Under the pieces are notes generated by a model, which worked only from the letters and a program-made list of their open reading frames with translations, ran no database searches and was not told the origin of the DNA. The translations under genes and the position numbers were made by a program. Below, piece after piece: positions 35,446 to 47,771 of a stretch of 64,000 nt of DNA. Source of the stretch: Pleurodeles waltl (taxonomy: Eukaryota; Chordata; Amphibia; Caudata; Salamandridae); the NCBI RefSeq assembly GCF_031143425.1, contig NC_090437.1:1178656863-1178720862 (forward strand). The letters are read 5' to 3'. The number at the start of each line of letters is the position of its first letter. Position 1 is the stretch's first letter.

Positions 35446-35810
35446 TTGTCTAACATGACCACTCAGCATGTTCCTATACATTCCCTTAGATCTGGCTCTT
35501 GGTGCTTGCTGAACATTCAGTGTTTCAGAAACGTCCTTTCTGAAGGGAATATTTTTAGAGTTCTGGGCCTACAATTGTGTAATGATCTTCCATGCTGTAT
35601 CATACAGGTTTCCAACTATTTCCTCGTCCAGAAGTACCTTAAAACTCATCTATTGTGCATAGCATCTTGGTTTTCTGTTATACTCTCTGTACAAGTTATC
35701 CTTGCTTTCTAATAACCTAGTGTCAAGATGCCAATGGCTAATATGCTTTACAAATAAATACAAAATAAATACATAAATAAATAAACAAACAAATACATAA
35801 ATGTAGGCAA
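35446..35810 (+). mobile_element. 3-prime end of an L2/CR1-like LINE with A-rich tail
   Basis: A frame to 35710 contains LCNDLPCCIIQVSNYFLVQK and YLKTHL, the pattern (WN-LP ... FK-LKTHL) that ends L2-type ORF2. AATGGCTAATATGCTTTACAAATAAATA follows, like the GCCATGCTTTACAAAT that precedes the LINE c tail. A tail of AAATA/ACAAATA units runs to about 35810. Everything upstream of the C-terminus is absent or too diverged to recognise. Confidence 0.65.
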
Positions 35811-35815
35811 GAGAG

Positions 35816-38290
35816 TGTCCAGAGATAAGCATACCGTGACAGGACAGATGTGGTTAGACTTCAATGGAAATAATGTGGTGTCTCCATGGTATACAAGCCC
35901 TGCACTCAAGTCAAATAAACAACCTGGCAGGCTCATTATAGCTCCCCATTTCGAGTAGCCATCCACAAAGGAATTCCAAGATGAATTCCTGTGCATAGGG
36001 AATCAAATATGATTATATACACGGGTTTTACGCTCACCCTACCTTACACATGTAAAGTACACCATATCTTTGCATCCATGCCTCACACATATTTATTATT
36101 GGAGCAGCATATTCAGGCCCCACCCTCAATTCGTCATAAATATACACTTATGTATTCATATACCACGTTTAATTTCAATGTGTTACATAAAATATGTGTG
36201 TTACATTTAAAAAAATCAAAAGGGTATATTCACTGCAAACCATGAAGCTTTAAATATGAGTGTATTGATTTGAAAACTTGACCATGGTATGCATATTTAC
36301 ATTTAAATTATTTTTTGTTCTCACTTTACATACACTTTATATTGTAACCAGCATCCGTTTTGACTTTGAAAAAACGTAACTTGACATGAGGCCTTTCTTT
36401 AAACTTTTCCATTTGCAGTTACTTTATTGTGTTTCTCGTAGCTAGAGAAAGGTAATTGTTTGTAATAGATGACTGACAGTGAAGCTTGCAGGGAGGAAGT
36501 TGGCAACAAACTCAGAGAAATAATTGTCTAAGGAGTCCATCTGTTTATGGTGGATGAGGTGTCCAAGGTTGTCACCTGCAGACCTAGTTTCGAGGTTATG
36601 GGAACTTACGAAATATGTTGTTTCCCCTCACATTCAGCAACTTGATTATTACTTGGTGGTGAGAAAGAGACTTCGATGTTTTTTTAAGTTACTGTTATAT
36701 TTATTTGGTGTTTCTACAACTGGTTAGGCAGACTTTCACTTGACTACAAGAGGGAACAGGCCGCTTTGCTGGGTGTAAAGCTTTGTGCTAAACACTTCCT
36801 TCATTTTCCAGCACATCTACAGAAATTCTATTCTGTGCTGACATTTTCTATGCTCTCTGGATAGAACTCCCCATTAGTTAATACTGGTTCTCAACATATG
36901 TTTAGATCAGAAAAGGGAAATTATCTTTATGGAGTACCTTATTGTGACAATTTGCTTTGTTTCCATTGTGGCTGTAACTGTTCTGTATCTCAATTCATTA
37001 TAACTTAACCTATTGGCCTATTTTGGCCTTCAAACGATTTTGCTGCAGTTCCAGAATCTATTTCTACTTTGCATATATAATGAATGGAATATATCCCAAA
37101 ATAAATCTATTTAATTGAAAATATTGATTCGTGGTCATTAGTGTGTCATCACGTTGGCTTTGCAAGTTGGAAATGTACATCTGATGTTAACTCCCTTACA
37201 GGGCTTCAGGTCGACTAACAAAGGTCCATTCGACCAATGGGGAAGTATATTTCATGATTTTTACCAAGATGTTGAAGTGCAGATACTACTGCGCCATCAA
37301 AACACTATCTACAAAAGACTAGCAGGACCTATTAACAGGAGAAGCTAGTAGGCACCTGTCCTCTGAAAGTGACAGTGCGGCCACCACATCAAGTCTTAGT
37401 GAAATGACAGTAGTTAGTATGAGGGATCCACTCGGGAGCACTGCCGACCTCAAAGCAATGTTCTGGGTCTAAAATACATTTAAAATGGAGGCACAGAATG
37501 AACACATGGCCTTTGTGTTGAATGAGTAAAAATGAAAAGCATGCAGATAAAATGACATTCAGTGCCTTGCCAACACTCTGAGATAGCATTGGGGTTCATG
37601 TTTTAAAGAGCAATGCAGGGATATTTCCATTAAAATACAAAATCACCGATGCAGAGGTGCTGGGTGACTCATAAAATGGAGGAATTCATAATGTAATAGT
37701 TTTCTCTGAAGCAAAGACCTGTCTGATCTGTTGGAGGCTTCTTTGTACTCCCAAAAGCATCTGCATAATTGCACTTTTTTGCTTGAGCAAAGAGATAAAC
37801 AAATAATAACAATGCCGATTAGTTATCTTCAACACCTTCTTATATATACTATTTCTTTCGCAAACAGTTGAGTGCATCTAACAATACATTTTCATTGAAG
37901 GTTTCTCACTGTATTACAGCTGTCAAAAGTTTCTTTTTTTTCCATCCGTGGTAAATGAATGCGAAATTCTGGGCAGCTTCAGTTTACGTATCCACCTGCT
38001 AATGACAGGTTTAAGAGAGGACTGCACCCTGCAGGAGAAATGCCAAGCAAACAAGAATGCAAGGAAGGAGGAATTTGAATGCTTCCCGGCACTGTCAAAG
38101 ACCTAGCCACTGTAATTAACTTAATGATATGTACATTACGTTGATTACATTGACAGGCGCCTCATTGACTGTTCAAAGAAACTGACCTAGGAGGAGAATT
38201 GATGATGGCGTGCGTCTTCCTGTCGGGAGGACCCAGTAGAGACAGATGCTGCCCACAGACTTTTCTGCAGGGGAAGTTGCTTTGGAGTTA
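35816..38290. other. Unassigned AT-rich sequence
   Basis: AT-rich, no coding domain, RNA gene or repeat terminus that I can support. Confidence 0.45.
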
Positions 38291-38295
38291 ATTGT

Positions 38296-40736
38296 TTGCA
38301 ACTATGTTACCGTTGCAACTCTCATCAGCATTCTAGCCTAATCCAGATTTTACAGCTAGTCAATTCCCCCACCCACAAAGCCAGCCACATGTTGGATCCA
38401 GTCTTCATGAAGCTATCGAATCTTAGGGTTGATCCATTTCGCCCACATTTTGGGTCAGATCACTGTACCATACTAGTGCATTTCTTGTCTGATGCACCTC
38501 TCTCTCTTCCTCAGTAAGCAATGCAATTCCAGTTTGGCATTGGTTGAAACTTGCCCCTACACTTTTTTTGCCTATTTAGACCATATCTACTTTAACATCT
38601 GATGTGAATGAGGCCAACAATCTTGTCAAGCACAGGGTCTCTGCAGTCCTCGGCTCCGCTATTTCCCTATCCGTGCCCTCTACTCGGAGGACCAAGCATT
38701 CTTCCCATGGCTTAATAGCCATCTTAATTCACTCAAAAAGAAAAGTGAGACACTGAAACAAGTATGGTGTAAACAATATGATTCATACAACAAGCAGCAT
38801 AATCGGGGGTGGCTCCTCCATAGGGTGGAGATGCGTCGCCCCTCCCACCCCACCAGCAGCGGTAGCTGCAAAACCTTTACAGTGTTTGTTACTGTTTCCT
38901 TGTAAAGAGGTGGGGCCACGGGGGTGACGAGTGCAGGGGTGTGCTCAGCCCTTCCCCTCAGCGCGCATGTGTGTTTGGGCAGCCGTCATGGGCCAGCCAA
39001 ACACACATGTGCACAGGGTTCTCTCCAGCCCAGCAACTCAGTTGCTGGGCTGGAGAGACCGTGCGCAGGATTCCAGTCTACCTCGGAGCACCCTGGCTGG
39101 ACGCTCCCAGCCAATTCTAATGCTGCTCTTTTCCGCGTCAGGATTGGCTGCAGGGCAGGCTGGCAGCCTGTGCCTGCAGCATGCTGAAGAGATGAAAGAG
39201 TGGCGGCAGAGCACCCTTCCCCCTTTAACACCAGCGAGCCGCAACTGATCATAATAAATAAGCTATCAAGAATTAACATAAAGCTATCAGAATGGCTGAC
39301 TGATTTTTATGCAGCTTAAGTTGAAGGATTTTTTAATTTGCCTAATGAAATCTTTTCCAATGTCAAATTTTTAGAGGACACAGGTACCAGGTCTCCATCT
39401 ACCCCGCCTCAACCTTGCAATCTTGTTTACACAAACAATTAGCAACATCTATGCTTCTTTTCTCCCAGAAGCCGACGTTGCTGCAGTCCACATCTATTTG
39501 AGCCCTTTATTTCCTATGGCTTTACTCCTAAATATCTTCACTCTTCTGCTAGTCTTATTATTAATTCCATTAAATCTGGTTCATCATTAGAAGGTAGCCT
39601 CTCCTCGTGCAATAGGCCTAGGAGGCGTTTATATTCATCTCTTGTTACTGAAACTTTTAAACCTCTTGTTAAACCTTTCGGGCCTGGAAGCAGGCAGTTG
39701 TAATAACCCACTCTCAAACCTCTAAAGCCTGAAAACTATAATCCCATTGCGCTCCTCCTACTTCCAGCCAAAGTGGTGGAGAAACATTTGAACAAACAAC
39801 TATCCCACTACCTTGAATCCCACAAGTTATTAGATCCTGCTCAATCAGGTTTTCATCCATCACACTGCACCAGATCTGTTGTTCTTGCTGTCATTTAAGA
39901 TCTGCATCTGTTAGGTCTCACAGTGGTTTTCGACACTGTATCCCAAGGTGTTCTTAACAGATTGAGAGTTTTTGGGGGCTGTAACGGTGCTTTAAAATAG
40001 CTTACTTTTTTGTAGGAACACTCTTTTCAAGTCTCTCTCCAACATTTTTCTTCCTCTATTCATCTTTTGACTTGAGGTTTTCCAGTGTCCTATGTTGAGC
40101 CCTGTGCACCTCAAAATTGATCTCCACCCATTTCCATTTTCTCTTCTTACTTATGCAGATGTTGCTCAGCTTATTGTTTCTCTCACCCAAGATTCCCCGT
40201 CTAATTGCCTTGCCTTCCGCAATTGTCTGGCAGTACTGGCCAATTGGATGGGCCTCAACTCCCTGAAACTGAATGTCCGGAAAACAGAAGTTATGGCAGT
40301 AGGCAATTAGCCCAATTTATGGTCCTCAAGCAGGTAGCCTGACTCAGACCCCTGCCAACCCACAAGATGGTGGTGAAAAATCTTGGTTTCTATCTGGGCC
40401 GCAAACTTTCCATGGATTATCAGATTAAAACTCTTGCTGTCTGCTATCTTGGACTCTTATAATCCCGCATCTTCTTTCCCTCTCTTTAAAAATAACTTAA
40501 TCCAGGCAACTGCCATCTCTTGCCTGGACTATCACAATGTACTCTATTCAGACTTTTTTGAGATCCCATTGAGTTATCTCCAAGTTATCCAGAATGCGTC
40601 TGCTTGCCTCCTTCTTTGGGTTTCCAGACACCATTTCAACTCCAGTCATCTTAGAGAACTTTATTGGCTTCCAGTCCTGAACAGGACTAAATTCATGGCC
40701 CTCTGTTTTATCTGCGCCTTGCCTGTGCATGAGTAA
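38296..40736 (+). pseudogene. L2/CR1-like LINE d, endonuclease to C-terminus, split by an insert
   Basis: Upstream of the insert: ILQLVNSPTHKASHMLDPVF and FGSDHCTILVHF, the end of the APE-type endonuclease (SDH catalytic block). Downstream of 39250, decayed RT reads PAKVVEKHLNKQL-like sequence around 39755-39800, then LLTYADVAQLIVSLTQ (40140-40190). There the second Asp of YADD has become Val, which by itself would inactivate RT. It continues WMGLNSLKLNVRKTEVM, ISCLDYHNVLYSD, LQVIQNASACLLL and HLRELYWLPV and stops at 40736 without a tail. The element is dead and 3-prime truncated or decayed. Confidence 0.8.
38804..39249. mobile_element. 446-bp nonautonomous insert with hairpins, inside LINE d
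   Basis: CATAAT flanks it on both sides (38798-38803 and 39250-39255), and LINE sequence resumes after it. It starts CGGGGGTGGCTCCTCC and ends AGCCGCAACTGAT. Two strong fold-backs lie inside: GCGCATGTGTGTTTGG with CCAAACACACATGTGC (about 38957-39010), and TCTCTCCAGCCCAGCAAC with its exact 18-bp complement around a 3-nt loop (about 39020-39058). No TIR matches the GC-rich family. The class is unknown; a 6-bp duplication fits several. Confidence 0.65.
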
Positions 40737-42302
40737 AAAGCAGGGTATCCTGCAGGGCTCACACACAAAACAAAGAATGGTATTGCAAAACAATGGCCAC
40801 TGTTCACCTTAAATGATGAGAAAGGTAGAAGAGCAGAGCATGGCCATTGGAGGTAAATATAAAAGGGGGTAACACAAATGGTAGAAGGTGAGAGGAGAAG
40901 GGAGAACTGATAGGTGAGAGTACAGTGGGGGGAAGAGAGGGACAGAATCAACAAGAAGGAGTAAGTGTCTGGAGAAAAGGGAGGCAGGAGAAAAGGAGGG
41001 GGGATGTAACAGACAAACTCATTGAGGACAAGGAAGAGGCTGGAAGAAAGGACAGTAGCTTAGCAAGGATTCCATGGGCCAAGGTGTCATTGGGTTTGAA
41101 AAATACAGCAATTCTTAGGGTCCAATGTGCCCCTCAGAGCAGGTGTAAAGGGAACTACTGCACAATGCTCCTTCAGGGATGCAATTTTTAGAGATGCTAA
41201 ACCTTAATGTGAATAACTACATTTAAAGGACCTCGGTTTGTGAACAAAAACCCTGCTGAGGAATATCCTTAAAATATGAATTGAATATTTATTTATTTCA
41301 TTAAGCCTGAGTCAAGGTGCACACATATTATCAGAACAACGCACACAGAGATTATGATAAAGTTCATAAAGTAAGAACCCGACAACACAGTACACCGAGT
41401 GAAAGAGGCCAGACCCAGATAGGGAAGGAGTTGGGAAATCCAAAGTTAGGCAATGGGCTTATGGCAGGGGCCAGGTGGTGGGACAATAATTCTTTCATAA
41501 AAAAACCAGGACATCTTCAGCTAAATATTAGAAAGGTGGCTTGGTCTGGACCCTTTTATTTTGGCAAGTGGCCTCTCTTCTTAAAACTGTAAATCCCTGG
41601 CATTTCAGTAGCTTTATTTTGCACCTTGCTGGATGTCCTCTCCTCATTGGTGCGGGCAGCACAGAGTCTACTATAATAAGTCCCTTTTATTTAATTACTT
41701 TAATTTACTACTTGCCTGCTTAGTGACTGGTTCAGTATAGCTTTGGGTATGTTTTTTTCAGCTGGCATCAAATTGCTTTACCATTTTATCCATCTCTTCT
41801 TTATATTCAAGCTAGTTCATCTATTTGCCCCGATTAGAAATTGAGTTTGAGAATAATTGCAATGTTTAGGTGTTCTAAGTTGTAGCCATTGTCTAGCATT
41901 AGGTGCTCTTGTCTGCCTGTATATCAGTTAGCCCACCTGTGTAGAACATCCATGCTTTCTCCTCTTATCTCTTGCGATCTGTGATATATGTTCTATGCTG
42001 CAGCACTTGCAGTTCACTCAGCTGATCTAGAATATATCAATTTACACTGATCCCCATGTCTGCTGAAAACTTTTAGGTCTCATTGGCATAAAGGGAAGTT
42101 TGCGAAGTCACTTGCAGACCTGCTGGATAGCTCTGAGATAATCTGTCTTGGAATTTTAATCATGCACTAATCTGGAAACAACTAGTGAACATCGCCAGAA
42201 TTATAGTAGTTTTGAATAGACATAGGCCTAGCGTTTTCACCCAGTTTGATTATTGTACGGTATTTCAATTTAATGGAGCTTTAAAATATACGTACATACT
42301 TT
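40737..42302. other. Unassigned sequence
   Basis: A purine-rich stretch (40880-41050), otherwise ordinary. No domain or terminus recognised. Confidence 0.45.
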
Positions 42303-42802
42303 GGGGGTCATTATGAGCACCGCAGTGTTCATGCTGGCGATTTTTCCTTAGACCGCCAGCCCTCTTGAGACCCCGTCGGACGCATTACGAACATTTTGCT
42401 GGGCTGGGGGGCGGAAACATTGTTTACGCCCGCTGCCCCAGCAGAATACAGGGCCGGGACATTGCCGACGGCTCCACATGGAGCCGTTGTCAATGCCTCA
42501 GTGCAGCGGGTGCAGCAGCACCCGTCACGCAGATCACTGCCAGTAAATCGGGCAATGACCTGCGCAACAGGGCACTGCACGGGGGCCCCTGCACTGCCCA
42601 TGCCAAGTGCATGGGTGGAAACCACCAAGGAAAGGCTGGGTGAAACAGGGTACATTATCCGGAGCCCTGTCGGATAATGTAATCCGCCATTGTCAGGCTG
42701 CCTGTGTTTATTATAAGGAGGTTCAGACCGCCATGCCGATGGCAGTCTTTTCTGCCGTCGCCGGCATGTTGGTCTGAACCGCCGGGTTCGTAATGAGCCC
42801 CC
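42303..42802. mobile_element. GC-rich hairpin-chain MITE, copy d (decayed)
   Basis: Ends: GGGGGTCATTATGAGCACCG and, on the minus strand, GGGGGCTCATTACGAACCCG. Family landmarks inside include CAGCGGGTGCAGCAGCACCCGTCACG, GGGCACTGCACGGGGGCCCCTGCACTGCCCATGCC split by a deletion, and an AGACCGCCATGCCGATGGCAG/CGCCGGCATG fold-back at the right. Several hairpins of copies a-c are lost or partly deleted. Flanking bases are TTT and TTG, so the target duplication is not exact. Confidence 0.75.
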
Positions 42803-45575
42803 TTGTATGGATTAATAATGATATGTTTATCCATTTTACTGGTGGCCACAGTAGGTAGGTAATTTCTAGCAAAGTAGCTTCAATGATGCCAGAGAATTAA
42901 TGGTCAATTGATGTCACTTCCTGTGAGGTTAAATCTTATGCCAAATTATAGGAGGCCCCATATGTTCCTATAGAGCCGGCCCTGCATATTCTCTACAAAT
43001 CCAAAACATAAACATAAACGTTGTGAGGGATGGTGCAATGTATTTACCTTAAAAGTCATTAGCATTGCGGTATGTACATTTCCCACCACTTAACAGTGCT
43101 CCAAAAAGCAACTTTACTTTTTGTCATTTTTTCCTCTCATGGAGAACCCCAATTCCGTTTCACAGGCAAAAAAAAAACACCGGCGAAAATCTGACATTTA
43201 CTTTCCTCGCAACAGTTTTATCCACCTCTAATTACAAGATATTTTTTTAAACCTGCATGACAAAATGATCTAATATTTGCTCAACCACTCTATAATGTAA
43301 AATGACTTGAAACTGATTCTAAGACTGGTGACAACAGTCATATCCCAAAAAGCCTTTGTCTGCTTCAAAACAACATTGCTTTTCTTCAGTGACAAATTTC
43401 AGGACCGTATGCATGTATGCTGTGACAGTTTTTGATATATGCATTGTGTATTTTTTATTTTTTGTCATCAAGTGGACCCAATTATAAATTTAGTTTTTGA
43501 TTACGAACACATTTAAAACCATATTGCCACTAATTTACTAAGCTGTTAAACTCAGCGTTCACTGTTCTACACTGATTAATACATGCAATGCTTTTTCAGA
43601 TGACACTTTGTGACTTGCCCTACAAGGTTTTTTGAAATTGTTCGATAGGGTTGGTCTTTAAAAGAGCTTGAATCACCAAAGCAGATTAGTGATAAACAAA
43701 TTAGAGTCCAGGAATGCGGACAAAATTAGCACACATTTCTGATTTGATCAGTTAAAAAAATCAAATACACTTTCACCGTAACTGAGACAGGAACCGTGGC
43801 ATAAATTAAATTAAGATTCTGAATAGCTGAACTATTTAGCATTTTACCTAAAGCACCCCAATCACGTGTACAGTTGATAAGATTGATTAGCAGTAGGAAT
43901 TGTGAAAAATGTGAATTCCAGCTCCAATAGTAAGAGGCAACATTTTTATAACATGGGTATTGAATGCAGCTAAGAGAAGCAGGCGTTCATTTACTGTCTG
44001 GGCCAGGGGCACTCTACACTGAATAAATTGCCTCAGCTGTTTCAGAAAAAAATAAGCATTCGCTTTTGACTCCTGGGAGAATTCGCCATGGTCGCTTTTG
44101 TAGAAAATGGCAGTGAAACGCTCGCGGGAATTTCTGCAGAATCCTACTGCCTCAACAGTTTTGCAACAAGCAGGTGAGATGGTTCACAGTTTTATGCGGG
44201 TATTATCTTAGCCATTACTAATCTCAGATGCCACAACAATTGCAGCAAAAACGGCTAGCTATTAAGTACACATCCTAGTACTTTTAAACAATGTAATCCT
44301 TTGAAAACTGACAATTCCTTATAGTGTTTTGCGTATAATACTCCAGTGAAAGGAGAGATGTTTTTACACCTTCAGTTACTGCACCAGAGGCGACGTCGTG
44401 ACTCGTAACTAGGTCACTGGCTATTTTCTGTCCTTGGAGTCCGGTATTTACCGTGAAGTTTCTCGGTAATAGCACACGCCTCTCAGAAGTTATTGGCCTT
44501 ATCTCCGGCTAACATTGTCAACTTGAACTAGGTGGCCAGCTGGGCTAGAACTGGGAAGCTTTGAGGTCAAACGCTGGGACAGAAGGTCCTTGAGTAAAGT
44601 GGAGGAACAAAACTTGAGGGGTGCCCCCCTGCAACGTAAATAGAGGGGCTGACTTGTTTAGGAGCTCCCAGGTACTGTGCCGAAGCCCCCCTCCTGGAGC
44701 TTGCGCCACCCCCGGCATGGCAGGGGCTGTTTGGGCCTTTGTTACGCCACTGCTTGAGTGGTGCTCACTGTCAATGACTGATATGGGGAAGGGACGTGGG
44801 CACACTATTGTCTCCCTCTAAACAGGAACAGAAGGAGTCATGGCTTAGCTGTTTCTGTCTGGCTTTGCTGGATGGTTGGCAGCAGACTAAGGAAGTCTGC
44901 ACATCCAATGCAATCTTGGATCAGGGCTAGCCTGGCAACCTTTAGCAGCTAGGTAATGTCAATAATTAGACACCCTTCGCTTGTGGGTTGATTTTATCTT
45001 TCTCTGTTGCTTCTTCTATTTTCCCTTGGATGTTGTCAGTGCTCTAGGTGTCTGTCTATCCTGGAAGAGTGGCTTGTTGAGTCTGCTATCCAAGATTGCA
45101 GCCAGTGATGATGCTTGGCAGCAGTTAAAGTGGCTTGACTCACTGGTCAAAGGTTCAGTCAAGGGGACAGAGGTGGGGAAAGACCTGGACTGCCCTGACC
45201 AGAGCTATCACAGGGAGGGTCAATTTCCCCAAATAATTAAAAATTATAAATATACCAAAATTAACAAAAAAGAATATTTAGCCGGCACAAATGTCAATTT
45301 AGTGTGTTTAAAATGTAAAGATTGATGGCTTTAACTCAGTGTGCAAATGCGCTTTGGCTTGATGCATTAGAACATCAGCTGAATGTCACAGGCCCCGCAT
45401 CCCGCTGTTTCTCCTTCAGCAGACTCTGTGCCAAACCTTGCCATTTGTGGCACACTATCAAATTCAAACAAGAGACCTCATGGACAAGGATAGAAGTGAG
45501 CATGCTATAACTAGCAGAGAAGGTCCTGAGGGGCATGACACAGGTCAAAAGGTAGGGAAAGGGAAATGGGGCTCA
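42803..45575. other. Unassigned, possibly unique sequence
   Basis: The longest stretch here without a recognisable mobile element. AT-rich to about 44500, more mixed after. I found no coding domain, splice pattern or RNA gene that I could defend. Confidence 0.4.
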
Positions 45576-45764
45576 CCCAGTGTTAGAAATGGGGCCTTGG
45601 GTTGGATGTCAGGTTACCCCCTGTCTAAGCAAGGACCCTCACTCTAGTCAGGGTAAAAGAGAATCACCCTCAGCTAACCCTTGCTTACCCCCTTGGTAGC
45701 TTGGCATGAGCAATAGGCTTAACTTCAGAGTGATAGGTGTAAAGTATTTGTACCAACACATATA

Positions 45765-45935
45765 GGGCCTGATTCTAACTTTGGAGGACGGTGTTAAACC
45801 GTCCCAAAAGTGGCGGATATACCACCTACCGTATTACGAGTCCATTATATCCTATGGAACTTGTAATACAGTAGGTGGTATATCCGCCACTTTTGGGACG
45901 GTTTAACACCGTCCTCCAAAGTTAGAATCAGGCCC
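45765..45935. mobile_element. Fully palindromic 171-bp MITE inside LTR B
   Basis: The two halves are inverted copies: the outer 67-68 bases of each arm match exactly, and only a few differences occur near the centre (C/T, G/A and one extra T). Ends are GGGCCTGATTCTAACTTTGG on both strands. ATA is duplicated at 45762-45764 and 45936-45938, and LTR A (near 12775) shows the uninterrupted site. The terminal pattern resembles that of the GC-rich family (GGGCCTCATTCCAACCTGG in copy b), suggesting the same Harbinger-type mover. Confidence 0.9.
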
Positions 45936-46888
45936 ATAGTAACTTAATGAAAGCACTACAAAATGACACAACACAGGTTTAGAAAAATAGAGAATATTTA
46001 TCTAAACAAAACAAGACAAGACCAAAATGACAAAAAGTCATCAATTAAAAAGCAAGGAGAGTCTTCATGTAGTTTTAAACACACACTAACACTGTTAGCG
46101 TGAAAAAGTACCTTGCGTGTGTCAAAAATAACCCGTACTTAGGCTGCCAGCTTCTCCTTTCAGGGTCCTAGGAACTGGATGGGCACCACTTGGTAGAGTA
46201 GGAGTCTCTCTAGAGACTCCAGGTGCTGGCAGAGAGAGACTTTGCTGTCCCTGAGACTTCAAACAACAGGAGCCAATCTCTAAATCAAGCCCTTGGAGAT
46301 CTTCACATGATGGAAGGCACACAAAGTCCAGTCTTTGCCCTCTTACTCTGGCAGAAGCAGCAACTGCAGGATAGCTCCACAAAGCACAGTCACAGGCAGC
46401 TCTTTTTCCTCAGCTCTTCTCAAGGCAGAGGTTCCTCTTGGTTTCCAGAAGTGGTCTAAAGTGTGTGGTTTTGTGTGCCCTTCTTATACCCACAGATGGC
46501 TCATCAGGAAATGCAGACTACACCCCAGCTCCCTTTGTGTCACTGTCTAGTGTGAGGTGCAACCAGCCCAACTGTCAAACTGACCCAGACAGAGAATCCA
46601 CAAACAGGCAGAGTCACAGAAATGGTATAAGCAAGAAAATGCTCACTTTCTAAAAGTGGCACTTTCAAACACACAATCTTAAAATCAACTTTACTAAAAG
46701 ATGTATTTTTAAATTGTGAGCCAAGGGACCCCAAACTCCACATGTCCATCTGCTTCCAAAGGGAATCTACACTTTAATCAGATTTAAAGGTAGCCCCCAT
46801 GTTAACCTATGAAAGGAACAGGCCTTGCAACAGTGAAAAATGATTTTAGCAATATTTCACTGTCAGGACATATAAAACACATTACTAA

Positions 46889-46956
46889 GGGCCATATGTA
46901 CCAACGCATTTTCCCATTGACACAGAATGGGAAAAACCCTTTGATACATCTGGCCC
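46889..46956. mobile_element. 68-bp miniature TIR element inside LTR B
   Basis: Flanked by TAA (46886-46888 and 46957-46959), the canonical Harbinger target triplet. Ends GGGCCATATGTACCAA and, on the minus strand, GGGCCAGATGTATCAA. The centre folds through TTTTCCCATT/AATGGGAAAA. LTR A at about 14805 lacks it. One of the smallest transposed units one can demonstrate by an empty paralogous site. Confidence 0.85.
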
Positions 46957-47771
46957 TAAATGTCCTACCTTAACTATACACTGCACCCTGACCTTGAGGC
47001 TACATAGGGCCTACCTTAGGGGTGCCTTACATGTAAGAAAAGGAAAGGTATAGGCTGGGCAAGTGGGTACACTTGCCAAGTCTAATTTACAGTTAAAACT
47101 GCACACATAGACACTGCAGTGGCAGGTCTGAGCCATGATTACAGAGCTACTTATGTGTATGGCACAACCAGTGCTGCAGGCCCACTAGTAGTATTTATTT
47201 TGCAGGCCCTGGTCACCTCTAGTGCACTGTACTAAGGACTTACTAATAAATCAAATTTGCCAATCATGGATAAGCCAATTACATACACATTTTGTAAAGG
47301 AGCACTTGCACTTTAGCACTGGTTAGCAGTGGTAAAGTGCCCAGAGTAACAGAAACAGCAAAATCAGAGTTCATCACACATCAACAACCTGGGAAATAGA
47401 GGAAACAAGTTAAGGGAGACCACGCCAAGCATGAAAAGTCTAACACCCAGTGTTTGCCTTAAAAGGGACTGAACAGACTGTTCACCAATGCTTGGTTTCA
47501 GATTCAGAGGTGAACAAGACGTTGGGTGGATGTAGTATTAATGGGAGGCCATCTATGGTCTGGGCATGTGGTGCTGACTGGAGTAAATCGACAGCAACAG
47601 AACCCAGGAGCAAAGAAAGTTAGGACACATTCTTCTGGTCCAACCACTGTAATCATGTTGGATAACGAGCGTAATTATAAATAACATCAAGGTACATTTG
47701 TACAAGCAGGCCCATTGGCCAGGGGCCCAACTTGACTCCTGACAACATTGGCACTCCACTGGAGAGGGGCA

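Larger units (their letters stand above)
45581..47445 (-). mobile_element. Solo LTR B with exact 5-bp target duplication
   Basis: Begins TGTTAGAAATG and ends AAAAGTCTAACA, giving perfect TGTTAG/CTAACA ends. CCCAG flanks it at 45576-45580 and 47446-47450: a 5-bp duplication, as made by retroviral-type integrases. It aligns with LTR A throughout. Two MITEs (45765-45935, 46889-46956) interrupt it at positions where A is uninterrupted. Without them it is about 1.62 kb; compared with A it also lacks a block corresponding to about 12950-13430. No internal retroelement genes lie on either side, so it arose by LTR-LTR recombination or is a solo insertion. Confidence 0.9.
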
